Numbered from the stretch's first letter, positions 9,046 through 18,164 are shown. The stretch is 64,000 nucleotides of DNA from UBA967 sp044375555 (GCA_044375555.1 JBILML010000015.1:1-64000); one strand, 5' to 3'. Notes: a model not told the origin generated them from the sequence alone. Made by a program: numbers and translations.

Positions 9046-10434
9046 TCATGGAGCCGTCTTCTCCGTCAGTTGCCCTCGAGATACTTCGGCTGTCTGGGCA
9101 CCGGTCGTTTTGGCCGGGCGATCCATTTTGATCGCCGTCAGATAGTCGGTGAAGTGGACATACCGTCCGTGGAGATTCATCCAGAGCACGATGGGCCCGT
9201 CCGGCTCGTGATCATTCACGACAAACGGACGGACGTTGTCGAACTTCGATCCGGCGGTGACAGCTTCGGACTTCCAGGATTTTCCGCCATCGGCGGTGGT
9301 CCAGCGCTCGATCTCCCGCACGCCTTCGACAGGGCGTGAAAGGTAAACGACGGAGGGGTCGTTGGAATCGAGGCTCAGCCCGCCCGAGTAGTGGGGCTCC
9401 GTTTCTTTTTCGTCCGGTTTTGTCTGGGGAAACCACTTGCCGCCCGCGCAGAGTTCGGTGTCCAGCCACTGCTCGCCATCCCAGCGGGCGTAGTGGTAAC
9501 GATGGTCGGTCTCCTCAGGCAGGTGGGTGTAGGCGATGACCGGACGATCGCTTTCGTCAAAGGCCAAATCAAAAATCCACGCCCGCACCCCTGTTTTTTT
9601 GCCGTCATAGACGAGGTCGGCCTGCGCGGGGCGAATGGGCAATTCCTCCACCCCGCAGATACGGGTGCCGTCGGCCTTGAAGAACGCGCCATCGCGGTAG
9701 CAGACATAGTAGACACTGTTGGTCTTCTCGTTGCGGGGGTGGCCATCGGTGAAGATCATGTGGATGCGATCTTTCTTGTTGGAGGCATAGATGGCATAGG
9801 GCCGGTTGCGCTTGGGCAGGCCCTCGACGGAAAACACCACCTGCGCGGGGGTCCATGTTTTGCCGAAGTCGGCGGACTTGGCCATGGTCGGTTTGAACGA
9901 ACGTCCGCGCCAAAAAAGATAAAGCGTATTGTTCTCGGCCGTGAGCAAATGGGGATTGCAATAGCTGATGCCGGAATTGCGCGGAGAGTCGTCCCGCAGC
10001 GCCAGAGTCACCTCCGGATCCCAGTCGGCAAAAACGCCCGGCTTCGATGTCGTGCGGCTGTGGATCACCTGGTTCTTGCCGCTGTGCTTGGTGTAAAAAG
10101 CCATCAAGCGTCCGTCGGGCAAAAAGAGGAAGGCCGGGTTGTCATGATCGTCGCGCTGATACTGCGGGTGAAGCGTGACCGTGGAGACGCGGCCGGTGGC
10201 GTGCTCCACCTCGCCCGCTTGGATCGAGCCGTCCTCGGTGACCCAGCCCGAATAAGTTTTGCCGTCACGGCTGAGGGCGCGCGGGTTGGTGAACCAACAC
10301 CAGGTGCCATCCGCGGTAAAATCGGCATAGGCTTCGGCCGGCTGGGCCGCATGGGTAGGAGTTAACAAATTAACAAGCAGGCCCGTGGCCAGACAAATGG
10401 CCGTTGGGAGGATATGTGGTTTGCGTTTTTTCAT
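9046..10434 (-). CDS. Secreted BNR-repeat (BNR_4-like) protein
   Basis: About 462 residues. A signal peptide (KPHILPTAICLATGLLVNLL, cleaved near THAAQP) precedes a beta-propeller of the BNR_4 type: WCWFTNPRAL, TYSGWVTEDGSIQ, FLFLPDGRLMAFYTKHS, SYCNPHLLTAENNTLYLFWRG split across blades. The family is common in polysaccharide loci, and some propeller proteins of this kind are polysaccharide lyases or act on rhamnose- and uronate-rich glycans. I cannot tell enzyme from binding protein here. ATG at 10434 overlaps the GH43 stop as ATGA and places the signal peptide at the N-terminus, so it is preferred over the upstream start at 10602. Confidence 0.75.
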   Translation of the reverse strand: MKKRKPHILPTAICLATGLLVNLLTPTHAAQPAEAYADFTADGTWCWFTNPRALSRDGKTYSGWVTEDGSIQAGEVEHATGRVSTVTLHPQYQRDDHDNPAFLFLPDGRLMAFYTKHSGKNQVIHSRTTSKPGVFADWDPEVTLALRDDSPRNSGISYCNPHLLTAENNTLYLFWRGRSFKPTMAKSADFGKTWTPAQVVFSVEGLPKRNRPYAIYASNKKDRIHMIFTDGHPRNEKTNSVYYVCYRDGAFFKADGTRICGVEELPIRPAQADLVYDGKKTGVRAWIFDLAFDESDRPVIAYTHLPEETDHRYHYARWDGEQWLDTELCAGGKWFPQTKPDEKETEPHYSGGLSLDSNDPSVVYLSRPVEGVREIERWTTADGGKSWKSEAVTAGSKFDNVRPFVVNDHEPDGPIVLWMNLHGRYVHFTDYLTAIKMDRPAKTTGAQTAEVSRGQLTEKTAP

Positions 10435-11249
10435 TCGAGGCCTACATCCCGCATGGAACCGTCTGCTCCATAGACCACCGGGGCAATGAAGCAGTCCCGA
10501 ATCCGGTCGTGGGCACGGTCGCGGTATTTGCACCAGACATGATACCAATCGCCTTTCCAGGTGAAGAAGTCGCCGTGACCAAATGGCGTATCGAGTCCCC
10601 AACCGGTGCCGACGAGGCCTTGGTATTCGTAGGGACCGTAGAGGTTGCGCGAGGTGGCGTAGTAGCCGGAGCAGCTTAAATAATAGATTCCGTTGTGCTT
10701 GTGCAGGGAGTTTTTATCCATGCGGGGGAAGACGCCTTTGCGGTCGATTTCGATGATGCGGGGCGTTTCATCCAGCTCGATCATCGAGTCTTTCAACCTC
10801 GCGATCTGGTAATCGGTGTCCCCATTGATGATGTAGGGTGTTCCATCATCGTCCACAAAGATGGTGGGATCAAAGGAGTCCATGAGCGGATGCCCGAGTG
10901 CATCGACAAAAGGCCCTTCCGGGGAGTCGGACACCATCACGCCGGTGCTCCGTTTGCGGTCGGAAAAATACCAATAGAATTTCCCGTTGCGCTCGGCAAT
11001 GTCGCCGGCCCAGCAGTTGGTATTGCCCGCGCCCATGTAATTGTCCTCTGGGCGGATGGTGCCCACGCGCGTCCAAGAGCAAAGGTCCGTGGACCGGTAA
11101 ATATGCCAGTCGGGCATAACCCAATCGGGAATATCAAACCCAACATCGTGACCGGTGAACAGGTAGCAGACATCGCCAACCACGAGGGCGTGCGGATCGG
11201 ACATGCCTGCCTCATCAATTAAAGGATTTTTAAGTCGTTTTGGTTCCAT
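10431..11249 (-). CDS. Glycoside hydrolase family 43-like protein
   Basis: A 272-residue five-bladed propeller of the GH43 type. The N-terminal general-base region is EAGMSDPHALVVGD, and the pKa-modulating Asp is in DSFDPTIFVDDDGTPY. The C-terminal blades include IYYLSCSGYYATSRNLYGPY and PFGHGDFFTWKGDWY. GH43 enzymes are arabinofuranosidases, xylosidases and galactosidases. The segment that normally holds the general-acid Glu reads MDKNSLHKHNGIYYL, so Asp takes that place by alignment. No signal peptide. It starts 7 bases after the isomerase gene and its stop overlaps the BNR gene start. Confidence 0.8.
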   Translation of the reverse strand: MEPKRLKNPLIDEAGMSDPHALVVGDVCYLFTGHDVGFDIPDWVMPDWHIYRSTDLCSWTRVGTIRPEDNYMGAGNTNCWAGDIAERNGKFYWYFSDRKRSTGVMVSDSPEGPFVDALGHPLMDSFDPTIFVDDDGTPYIINGDTDYQIARLKDSMIELDETPRIIEIDRKGVFPRMDKNSLHKHNGIYYLSCSGYYATSRNLYGPYEYQGLVGTGWGLDTPFGHGDFFTWKGDWYHVWCKYRDRAHDRIRDCFIAPVVYGADGSMRDVGLE

Positions 11250-11256
11250 GGTTGGT

Positions 11257-12696
11257 TCAGCAAACGGTCTGCATTTCTATTCCGAGGAGGGCGGCGAGTT
11301 TTTTAAGTTTTCCCGAGATGTGGCCGATGCCGATGGCGCAGTGGTGGGCGGGGCCGTGGGCGTTCCATTGCTCCATGAAACCACGCGCGCCGATGGGGAA
11401 TTTGTAGCGGCTGTTGGTGTTTCCGATTTGCAGGATCGGGCCGGGAACCGATTCGCCCTCGGCGACGAGAAACTCGGGCCGGCCGTTCGCTCCCTCGATC
11501 ACCGAGAGGAGGGTCACGGGACCGTGCTGGACGCTCATTTCGACGGAGAGGCCGCGGCCGACCTTGCCGTGGTAAACATCAAGCGGGCGGACTTTGGTTT
11601 TGATCGAGGCGATCTGGATATGGCCGGGGCCGTCGTGGCCGAGCAGGACGATATCCTCGCGGAAATCGGCGGCGTAGTATTCGGTGAACGATCCGCCAAC
11701 GCCGAGGGTGTCCATGATTTTCATGGCCTGTGCGTTTTTTACCTCGTATTCGCCGGCGACAGGAACGCCCTGGCCGGTGAGAAGCGAGTTGCCGAGGATC
11801 ACGGAGGTCATGACATCCTCGTTCTCGTCCGATCCGGTGCCCATGTAGTAGTAGGCCATCGAACCGAGGCGGTGTTTTTTCACGAGTTGGTCGAGGGCCA
11901 CGGCGGTGCGTGCGGCGCGGAGGAGTTCCTCTGCCGACACATCGGGCTGGATGTCGAACGAGGCGTGGAATTCGGCGAGTTTGGCATCGACTGCTGCTTG
12001 GGGAATATCACGGCGGATGGCGGCGAGTTCCTCGACCTCGAGGATTTCCATGTGCCCGCCGAAGCAGGCGAGCTGGGCGGTGAGGTCGGTGTAGATGTCC
12101 AGCATGCCATTGTAGTAATGGCCGAGCAGACCGAGGCGGTTGTTCGCCATCGTGTGGGCGACGCGGGCGGCTTCGATCCATTCCTCGACCTCTTTCCAAA
12201 CCGGATCGCCCTCGAGCAGCGTGCCGGTGACTTGGTGGAAGTCGATACCCGCCCGCTTGAAGGCATTCGCGATTTCCGGAACTGGGCAGGCGGAGCACCA
12301 AGCGAGCCAGTCACCGGTCATCTTCGTGCGGTCGCCGAGTTTGTTGAAGGCGGCGTAATCAATAGCCTCGCCGGGCTGGAGGTTCATGATCACCACCGGC
12401 ACCTTGGCGCGTTGCATCACGGGTAAGACAGTGGAGGACAACGCATAGGTGGTGACATGGAGGAAAACGATGTCCACCTCCGAGCGGCGGAAGAAACTCC
12501 CGGCTTCGACGGCGCGCTCCGGGGAGTCCACGAGACCGGCGTTGCAGATTTCCACGCCGTCCTTGGCAAGCTTGTCGGCGACTTGGGCGATGTAGCCCTC
12601 GAGGCGTTGTTGGAGCCCGACAAATTGGGGCCAGTAGGTGTCGAGGCCGATGCCAAAAAGGCCGACGCGGAGAGGTTGTTTGGGTGTGGCTGCCAT
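11257..12696 (-). CDS. L-fucose/L-arabinose isomerase family protein
   Basis: A 479-residue protein with the three-layer fold of aldose-ketose isomerases. The N-terminus (RVGLFGIGLDTYWPQFVGL) and VDIVFLHVTTYALSSTVLP match the substrate-binding domain, and RLGLLGHYYNGMLDIYTD and LGSMAYYYMGTGS are typical of the arabinose isomerase group. It ends with a His-rich HGPAHHCAIGIGH segment as in metal-dependent members. It probably converts an aldose released by the neighbouring hydrolases (arabinose, fucose or a related sugar) to its ketose. No matching kinase lies in the same operon. Cytoplasmic; 10 bases after the secreted GH2 gene. Confidence 0.8.
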   Translation of the reverse strand: MAATPKQPLRVGLFGIGLDTYWPQFVGLQQRLEGYIAQVADKLAKDGVEICNAGLVDSPERAVEAGSFFRRSEVDIVFLHVTTYALSSTVLPVMQRAKVPVVIMNLQPGEAIDYAAFNKLGDRTKMTGDWLAWCSACPVPEIANAFKRAGIDFHQVTGTLLEGDPVWKEVEEWIEAARVAHTMANNRLGLLGHYYNGMLDIYTDLTAQLACFGGHMEILEVEELAAIRRDIPQAAVDAKLAEFHASFDIQPDVSAEELLRAARTAVALDQLVKKHRLGSMAYYYMGTGSDENEDVMTSVILGNSLLTGQGVPVAGEYEVKNAQAMKIMDTLGVGGSFTEYYAADFREDIVLLGHDGPGHIQIASIKTKVRPLDVYHGKVGRGLSVEMSVQHGPVTLLSVIEGANGRPEFLVAEGESVPGPILQIGNTNSRYKFPIGARGFMEQWNAHGPAHHCAIGIGHISGKLKKLAALLGIEMQTVC

Positions 12697-12706
12697 TGTT
12701 TTTTTC

Positions 12707-15700
12707 TTACTTGAACTCGACTTTTGAAATGCCCATGTCGCTCGTGCCTGTGAATTCGATGCGCAGGGGCTGCTTGCGCCCTTCCGGCAGGGGCAGACGG
12801 ATTGCGACTTCCTCCTCGCCTGGGATGGCTTGCTTCACCTGAGCTTCACCCAGCGAGATGGTGACTTCCTCGGGCGTGAATTTCCCGCGATTTTCCCTCG
12901 TCCGGACCCTGCGGACTTGGAATATGGCTTCCTTTGTTCCTGCGGGCGGAATCACATCCATGAACGCGCGCCGCACCTTATTCTCCGGATTGATCAGCTT
13001 GGTGTGGCAGAGGCGGTTGAACCAGAACGGCCCGGCGATGCGGCGCACCTGGTAGTCCTTGTTGTATTCCAGCAACAAGCCGTTGCGGAATTCGCAGGGG
13101 ATCAGGCCGTCCTCATCGCTGGGGCTGCCGAGTTTCACGCTGGCCTTGGCTGGCGGCACCAACGTGTGTTGGCGCTCGTCCGCCGCGTAGGTGATGAGGT
13201 TGCGCAGCACCTTGCCAGCGATCGGGTCAACCCCGACAAAGCGCTCAAAATCAAACCCGGAGAGGATCACTGAGCCCTTGCCCCTGAAAACCTCGGCCAA
13301 GGCCACATACTCCAATCCTCGCCCGAAATTCGCCAAGACAGCCGTGCTTCCCAGCGCGTCGGCATCCTGAAGCCTCAAGAGCGTGTTGACGGGTTCATTT
13401 TCTGGCAAACCCTCTTTCTTCAGGGTCCAATCGCTCGAATCCGACCACAGCCTCAGGTTCTTACGGTCGATATCCGCGAAGATTCCCGTGTCGGAGCGTC
13501 TTGGGTTGATCCAAGCCCCGAAGATCCGGCTGGTGTGCCAGAGGCTTTCAAGGTTCACGCTGGCGCGGTCACCGATCCACTCGTTATCCGATACCATGAT
13601 CTCTTTGTGGATTCCAATGTAACTCAATGCCATCGGATTAGGATTCAAAATCAGAACCCTGCCCCCGCGCTCGATGAACTCCCGCATCAAGAGGTAGTCG
13701 TCTCGCAGAGGTTCCAGCCATTGTTTGCAACCAATGATGAGCAACGTCTCGGACGGAGCAGCCAAATCCCCTCCCAGTTGCTCATGGGCAAGAATTTCTT
13801 GAAGCTGTTGCTCGGTGAGCGCGTCGCGGTTTTTCATCTCTGAAAAGGGGGTGGTTGTCAGGTGGAAGTCTTTCCCTTTCACCAAGCCGGCTTTTTCCAG
13901 CATCGCCGTGGACTCGCCCAGCGGGTCGTAGAGATTCACCCGACGCGCTAAGGCTGGAGCAACAACTTTCCGCGACTCCACCAAAATCTCAGTCTCATTG
14001 TGCGAGATTTTTTTACCGCCCTCCACGATCTCGCCCTGCAAGGTGTATTCCCCGGCGGCGAGACCTTGGGGAATCTCGAGCACAAGTTCCTTGGCATCTG
14101 TGCCATAATACTCAACGGTCCCGGCAAAGGCCAAGGTGCCCGCGAGGGCCTCCCGCCCCTTCGCCTTGTCAACCAGACGCCACTTCAACACCGGCGCCGA
14201 GAGGGCGCGCCCGTCCTCGGAGTCGTTCACCAGATGCACCGGCATCCGCGCGGTGTCGCCGGCGAAGACATGCGGCCAGCGGTTGTCGAAGGAGATCAGC
14301 ACCGGCTGGTATGCGACGGGATAAGCCTTCGTGATCAGCGGCAGGAAAGGAATTTCCTCAAAACTCTGAGCGACAGCCCAATCCTTGGCGGTGGTGGTGA
14401 ACGGAGTGATTCCGGCGATGTCGGGATTTTCCGAGCGAATGCGCCGCAGGATTTCGATCAACTCTTTCCCGAGATAGGCTTGATAACCCATCGCGACCTC
14501 CGGCACATCAACATCATTTCCAGCCCACATCACACTGGGGGCGACTTGCTTGTCCGTCGCCGGCATGCGGCCCAACTCGTCGATGTAAACACCCAAGGTT
14601 TCCGTGAAAATCATGGGTTGCTTGGGCGCGGACAGTCCGATCAGCGAGCGTTGATCCTCACGGAACTTGTAGGCTGATTGCGCCAGGCCATTATACCAGC
14701 CCAGATAAGCGTGAAAGCTATTCACATCCCCGGTCTGCCCTAGGCCGAAGCCGGTGTTGGCGATGTAGGCGCGGGTGGGATCCCATTTCTTCAGCCCCTC
14801 GTAGCATTTCTTGAGAAAAGCGAGCCACTTGTCGCCCACCTCGATGCCGGGCCTCGGCATTTCATTGGTCAGGGTCCATATGACCACCGAGGGATGATTC
14901 ATGTATTGCGATGCAAATAATTGCTTATAGAAATCAACCGCACTCTCCTCAAAGGCCGGGACCGCATAGCGTGTGGCTTCCGGGATTTTAGGAACGCCAT
15001 AATTTCCAACAAACACCATCATCCCCTCCTCGTCGCAGAGGCTTTGCCACAGAGGGTCTTGAGCGCGGACGATATTGAGATTCTGTTTTTTAAGATACTT
15101 AAGGTATTTTCGAACCGCATCGGGATCGTGCGCGAGATCGGGATTGAGCCCGCGGACATGCCCCCCTCCAGGCGGCACAATGGCGTGCCCGCGCATGAAC
15201 ACCGGCTTGCCGTTGAGGTAAAACCGGCCGTCTTTTGCCTCGAACTCACGAAACCCAATCCGGGACTGAACCTGCAAGGCTTGCTGTTCCGAATCGCCTG
15301 CCTCGACGTCGAGCGTGACGAGATACAAATTCGGGGAGCCCGGCGACCAAAGCATTGGCTTTAAATCGGGAATGGTTTGATCGACCTCATACCCGCCAGC
15401 CACGGCCGTGGCTGCCACCGGCCCCTCCCAGAGAACCTTGCCATCGGGCCAAGGCTTAATCGAGGCGCGGAGATTCACAGGCTTGGTCGTATCGCTGTTC
15501 ACCTTCAGGGAGGCCTGAATTTTGAGCCAGTCGGCACCCGCGATCAGCACAGGCTTGCTCATCGTGACCTCACCGGGCTCAAGAGAAAGCTTCAACGCAC
15601 CAAGGGTGAATGAGTTGTCCTGAAGACTGGAAGAGATCGACAAGGAGAGGCGGTTGATGCCAACCCGGTTCATGACGACCGGTGGCAATTTAACCTTCTT

Positions 15701-16081
15701 CATTTTCCCAGTCGCTGGCAGAACCCCCTCGTAGCATTGGCCATCCACCTCCAGCGTGTAGGACACCTCGCCGTTCGACTCGTAGGAGATCGTGGGCAGG
15801 TATTGTCCGGCAATGTGATTGTCCACAGGCCAGACGACGGACGATTCCTTCCCCCAATTTTGGTAAACACTCGGACGCTTGGCGGTGAATTCCACCGTTC
15901 CGGATCTCACACCGTCCTGCCGGAACAAATCGATTGAGGCGATCTTCCCCGAAGTCGGCCAGCGCAAGGTATCAGATGTCGCGGCATCCTTGGCAGCGGC
16001 GTTGCTAGGTAGAAACACCAAGAGCGTGAGCAGGGTGGATAAGAAAAGTATCGCAAAACAGCGGGATGAGTTTATTATCAT
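12707..16081 (-). CDS. Secreted glycoside hydrolase family 2 protein
   Basis: A 1124-residue exported enzyme. The signal peptide is SSRCFAILFLSTLLTLLVFL to about NAAAK. Beta-sandwich domains precede the TIM barrel, which opens at GRFYLNGKPVFMRGHAIVPP. The acid/base candidate is Glu about residue 407 in VVIWTLTNEMP, and the nucleophile candidate is Glu about residue 494 in MIFTETLGVYID. A further region (residues about 730-900, LLIIGCKQWLEPLRDDY) looks like a Rossmann-type or ThuA-like insert, and the C-terminus is beta-rich. Substrate class is probably a beta-galactoside, mannoside or glucuronide; the sequence does not decide. It is the second gene of the long minus operon, 32 bases after the prepilin-like gene. 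Confidence 0.85.
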   Translation of the reverse strand: MIINSSRCFAILFLSTLLTLLVFLPSNAAAKDAATSDTLRWPTSGKIASIDLFRQDGVRSGTVEFTAKRPSVYQNWGKESSVVWPVDNHIAGQYLPTISYESNGEVSYTLEVDGQCYEGVLPATGKMKKVKLPPVVMNRVGINRLSLSISSSLQDNSFTLGALKLSLEPGEVTMSKPVLIAGADWLKIQASLKVNSDTTKPVNLRASIKPWPDGKVLWEGPVAATAVAGGYEVDQTIPDLKPMLWSPGSPNLYLVTLDVEAGDSEQQALQVQSRIGFREFEAKDGRFYLNGKPVFMRGHAIVPPGGGHVRGLNPDLAHDPDAVRKYLKYLKKQNLNIVRAQDPLWQSLCDEEGMMVFVGNYGVPKIPEATRYAVPAFEESAVDFYKQLFASQYMNHPSVVIWTLTNEMPRPGIEVGDKWLAFLKKCYEGLKKWDPTRAYIANTGFGLGQTGDVNSFHAYLGWYNGLAQSAYKFREDQRSLIGLSAPKQPMIFTETLGVYIDELGRMPATDKQVAPSVMWAGNDVDVPEVAMGYQAYLGKELIEILRRIRSENPDIAGITPFTTTAKDWAVAQSFEEIPFLPLITKAYPVAYQPVLISFDNRWPHVFAGDTARMPVHLVNDSEDGRALSAPVLKWRLVDKAKGREALAGTLAFAGTVEYYGTDAKELVLEIPQGLAAGEYTLQGEIVEGGKKISHNETEILVESRKVVAPALARRVNLYDPLGESTAMLEKAGLVKGKDFHLTTTPFSEMKNRDALTEQQLQEILAHEQLGGDLAAPSETLLIIGCKQWLEPLRDDYLLMREFIERGGRVLILNPNPMALSYIGIHKEIMVSDNEWIGDRASVNLESLWHTSRIFGAWINPRRSDTGIFADIDRKNLRLWSDSSDWTLKKEGLPENEPVNTLLRLQDADALGSTAVLANFGRGLEYVALAEVFRGKGSVILSGFDFERFVGVDPIAGKVLRNLITYAADERQHTLVPPAKASVKLGSPSDEDGLIPCEFRNGLLLEYNKDYQVRRIAGPFWFNRLCHTKLINPENKVRRAFMDVIPPAGTKEAIFQVRRVRTRENRGKFTPEEVTISLGEAQVKQAIPGEEEVAIRLPLPEGRKQPLRIEFTGTSDMGISKVEFK

Positions 16082-16113
16082 TTTTAAATTATTAATTATT
16101 AAAATCTAATATA

Positions 16114-16422
16114 CTATAAACTGATGATGTGATTGCCTCCGCCATGCCCGATAAAAACAACGCGATTTGCCTGCAAAACTGGCAAACTTTGATTGTTCTC
16201 CGCAGAATAGGACATGATCGCTGCACCCAACTGGCGAAAATTGCCTGCGGCTTTCGATTGTGACCCGGCAGTTTGCATTTTTCCGATGAATGGGAACGCC
16301 AGCGCAGCCAGCACGGCAATAATGGCGATGACGACCAACAATTCGATGAGAGTGAATCCGGGATCATGTCCTGAGGAGTGAAATCTGGACACTTTGGGGG
16401 AGGGTTGGCCATCAGCTTTCAT
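16114..16422 (-). CDS. Short prepilin-type N-terminal methylation domain protein
   Basis: A 102-residue protein with the type IV pilin/pseudopilin signature GFTLIELLVVIAIIAVLAAL near residues 23-42 (cleavage after Gly, Glu at +5), then a short globular start (RQLGAAIMSYSAENNQSLPV) that stops early. Relatives in Verrucomicrobiota and Planctomycetota are usually about 200-250 residues, so this one is cut to the helix and the first turn of the head. It is the first gene of the long minus operon, directly behind operator copy B. It may be a small secreted pseudopilin, or a remnant kept for its leader. Coupled transcription with the GH2 gene is likely. Confidence 0.8.
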   Translation of the reverse strand: MKADGQPSPKVSRFHSSGHDPGFTLIELLVVIAIIAVLAALAFPFIGKMQTAGSQSKAAGNFRQLGAAIMSYSAENNQSLPVLQANRVVFIGHGGGNHIISL

Positions 16423-16503
16423 GGAGTTTGAATCAGGTAAGTTTGGTTGTCTTGGAGGTGACGATTGAAATATGGACCACGATTACCCCAAATGCATCCA
16501 GGA

Positions 16504-16540
16504 GGCGATAGACTATCAATTTATTTTTTTGCACTATTCA
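16504..16540 (-). promoter_or_regulatory. Tandem AraC-type operator, copy B
   Basis: Minus-strand half-sites AATAGTGCAAA and GATAGTCTATC, 21 bases apart. The right half is itself a perfect inverted repeat (GATAG-T-CTATC). It lies about 82 bases before the prepilin-like gene, at the head of the long minus operon. The roughly 110 bases of leader downstream of it resemble the leader of copy C. Confidence 0.7.
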
Positions 16541-16704
16541 GCCATCTCGCGCAGCCGAATTCCGCCTTTTTGTCTGAATTTCGGCGCTGAGTGAAATGGA
16601 GTCGCGCCACGCGAAATGGGGACATCCCCGCGCCCCGTCGCAAAAATCAATCCCTCGCCGAATAAGGATGGCATGTGAGTGAGTGATTTGTTTCGAAATG
16701 AAAA

Positions 16705-16738
16705 AATAATACAAATAAATAATAAAATAGTCTATTGT
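16705..16738 (+). promoter_or_regulatory. Tandem AraC-type operator, copy E
   Basis: Plus-strand half-sites AATAATACAAA and AATAGTCTATT, 21 bases apart; the left half has TAC where other copies have TGC. It overlaps the inverted repeat AGTCTA-TTGT-TAGACT at 16729-16744. It points toward the uronate operon, but the first confident start codon is 470 bases away, implying a long leader or a separate promoter. Confidence 0.55.
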
Positions 16739-17047
16739 TAGACTGATGCATTCGGACTTAATTTCGTGATCGTTAACAATGCAGATCGAAATTTTTTTTC
16801 AGACATTGAGGCGATCAAAGGATAAATTCTCAGAAAACAAACGGTTTAGTAATATGATGACATTTGTTTTTATAAGATAATTCAAAGAAATGGAATACTT
16901 CATAAATTCATTTCAAAAACTCAACAAGCAAAGCCGTTTTGAAATGAACGCTGACTTTGCACATAAAGACACCCTCGCCTGAAAGGATACTCCAGACAAT
17001 CTTCTCTCCAGTCCTGCCCATTCGGTGAAAAATAAAAAACACAAAAC

Positions 17048-17197
17048 ATGAAGCTCCTGAAACTCAATCCCGAGCCCAGAAACGCGTCTCACCCGACGAG
17101 TTTCAGCTCACCACAACAAGCTTCCTGCCCATCGGCGCATGCGGTAGAAGAATCTCTCGCAGGACAACCCGTCATCATCCCCTTGGCCTTTATCTGA
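17048..17197 (+). CDS. Possible 49-residue leader reading frame
   Basis: An ATG-initiated frame of 49 codons (begins MKLLKLNPEP, ends PVIIPLAFI) closes 10 bases before the start of the dehydrogenase gene at 17208. It has no recognisable domain, no hydrophobic signal and no clear ribosome binding site. Its end just before the operon is compatible with a leader peptide or a remnant of an older gene. It could equally be chance in a long leader. Confidence 0.2.
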   Translation: MKLLKLNPEPRNASHPTSFSSPQQASCPSAHAVEESLAGQPVIIPLAFI

Positions 17198-17207
17198 TAC
17201 CCGCTTT

Positions 17208-18164
17208 ATGAAGATTTTGCTCACCACCACTTCGTTCCAGGACACGCCTGGGTCTCATCACGATCTTCTAGCCTCGCGTGGCTATGAAATCGTCCGCGAG
17301 CGCGGGCCGCTTCCCGAGTCGCGCATGCTGGAACTTGCCGGCGACTTCGACGCCATTCTTTGCGGCGATGACGGCATCACCCGCGCCGTTCTGGAGAAGT
17401 CACTGCCTCGCCTGAAGGTGTTGGCAAAATATGGCATCGGTTTGGATAAGATCGATCTCGCCGCGGCCACGGAGCTGAAAATTCCGGTGACTTTTTGCCC
17501 GGGCGTCAACCACACCACGGTGGCCGAGCACACCTTTGCCCTTCTCCTTGCTCTTTGCCGAAATTTGGTGGAGGAGACAAATTATGTGCGCAACGGCCAA
17601 TGGAAGCGGGTCACCGGGCACGAGCTCCACGGCAAAACCATCGGCATCGTCGGTCTCGGTCGCATCGGCAAGGAGGTCGTCAAACGGTCCGCGGCATTCG
17701 GCATGACGGTGCTCGGTTTTGGCAACCACTGGGACGATTCGTTTGCTGCGGAATACGGTGTCGAGCGCATCGCGGACCCCGACGAATTGTTTCGGCGCTG
17801 CGATGTGATCACCTTGCATACCATGCTGACCGACCGCACCCGCCACATGGTCAATGCATCGCGGCTTGCGATGGCCCGGCCCGGGTTGCTTCTCTTGAAT
17901 TGCGCTCGCGGCGAACTTGTCGAAACGGCAGCCTTGATTGCCGCTCTTCAGTGGGGCCACCTCGGTGGTTACGCCGCGGATGTCATGGATGAAGAGCCGC
18001 CCCCGCCAGACCATCCACTCCTCACCGCACCACGAACCCTTATCACGCCCCACATCGGGTCGCGCACCTACGAGAATGTCGTCCGGCAGGCCACCATGGC
18101 TGCCCAGAACATGATCAATGTCCTTGAGGGCCAGCCGGCGCTAGCCCAAGCCAACAAAATCTAA
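17208..18164 (+). CDS. D-isomer-specific 2-hydroxyacid dehydrogenase (phosphoglycerate dehydrogenase-like)
   Basis: A 318-residue NAD(P)-dependent dehydrogenase. The nucleotide loop is TIGIVGLGRIGKE near residues 144-156. The catalytic set is visible: Arg in LLNCARGEL, Glu in MDEEPPPPDHP, and His in ITPHIGSRT. Family members act on 3-phosphoglycerate, glyoxylate/hydroxypyruvate or sugar-derived 2-hydroxyacids. At 318 residues it lacks the C-terminal ACT domain of many SerA proteins, which favours a catabolic role. It is the first confident gene of the uronate operon, 4 bases before gnd, so it may process a sugar acid in the same route. Confidence 0.85.
   Translation: MKILLTTTSFQDTPGSHHDLLASRGYEIVRERGPLPESRMLELAGDFDAILCGDDGITRAVLEKSLPRLKVLAKYGIGLDKIDLAAATELKIPVTFCPGVNHTTVAEHTFALLLALCRNLVEETNYVRNGQWKRVTGHELHGKTIGIVGLGRIGKEVVKRSAAFGMTVLGFGNHWDDSFAAEYGVERIADPDELFRRCDVITLHTMLTDRTRHMVNASRLAMARPGLLLLNCARGELVETAALIAALQWGHLGGYAADVMDEEPPPPDHPLLTAPRTLITPHIGSRTYENVVRQATMAAQNMINVLEGQPALAQANKI

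Larger units (their letters stand above)
16423..17207. other. Divergent AT-rich control region between the two main operons
   Basis: About 785 bases separate the minus operon (prepilin-like gene) from the plus operon (17208). It is much richer in A and T than its neighbours. It holds operator copies B (16504-16540, pointing left) and E (16705-16738, pointing right), and a 6-bp inverted repeat AGTCTA-TTGT-TAGACT at 16729-16744. A possible 49-codon reading frame lies at 17048-17197. I see nothing else with recognisable coding. Confidence 0.7.
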
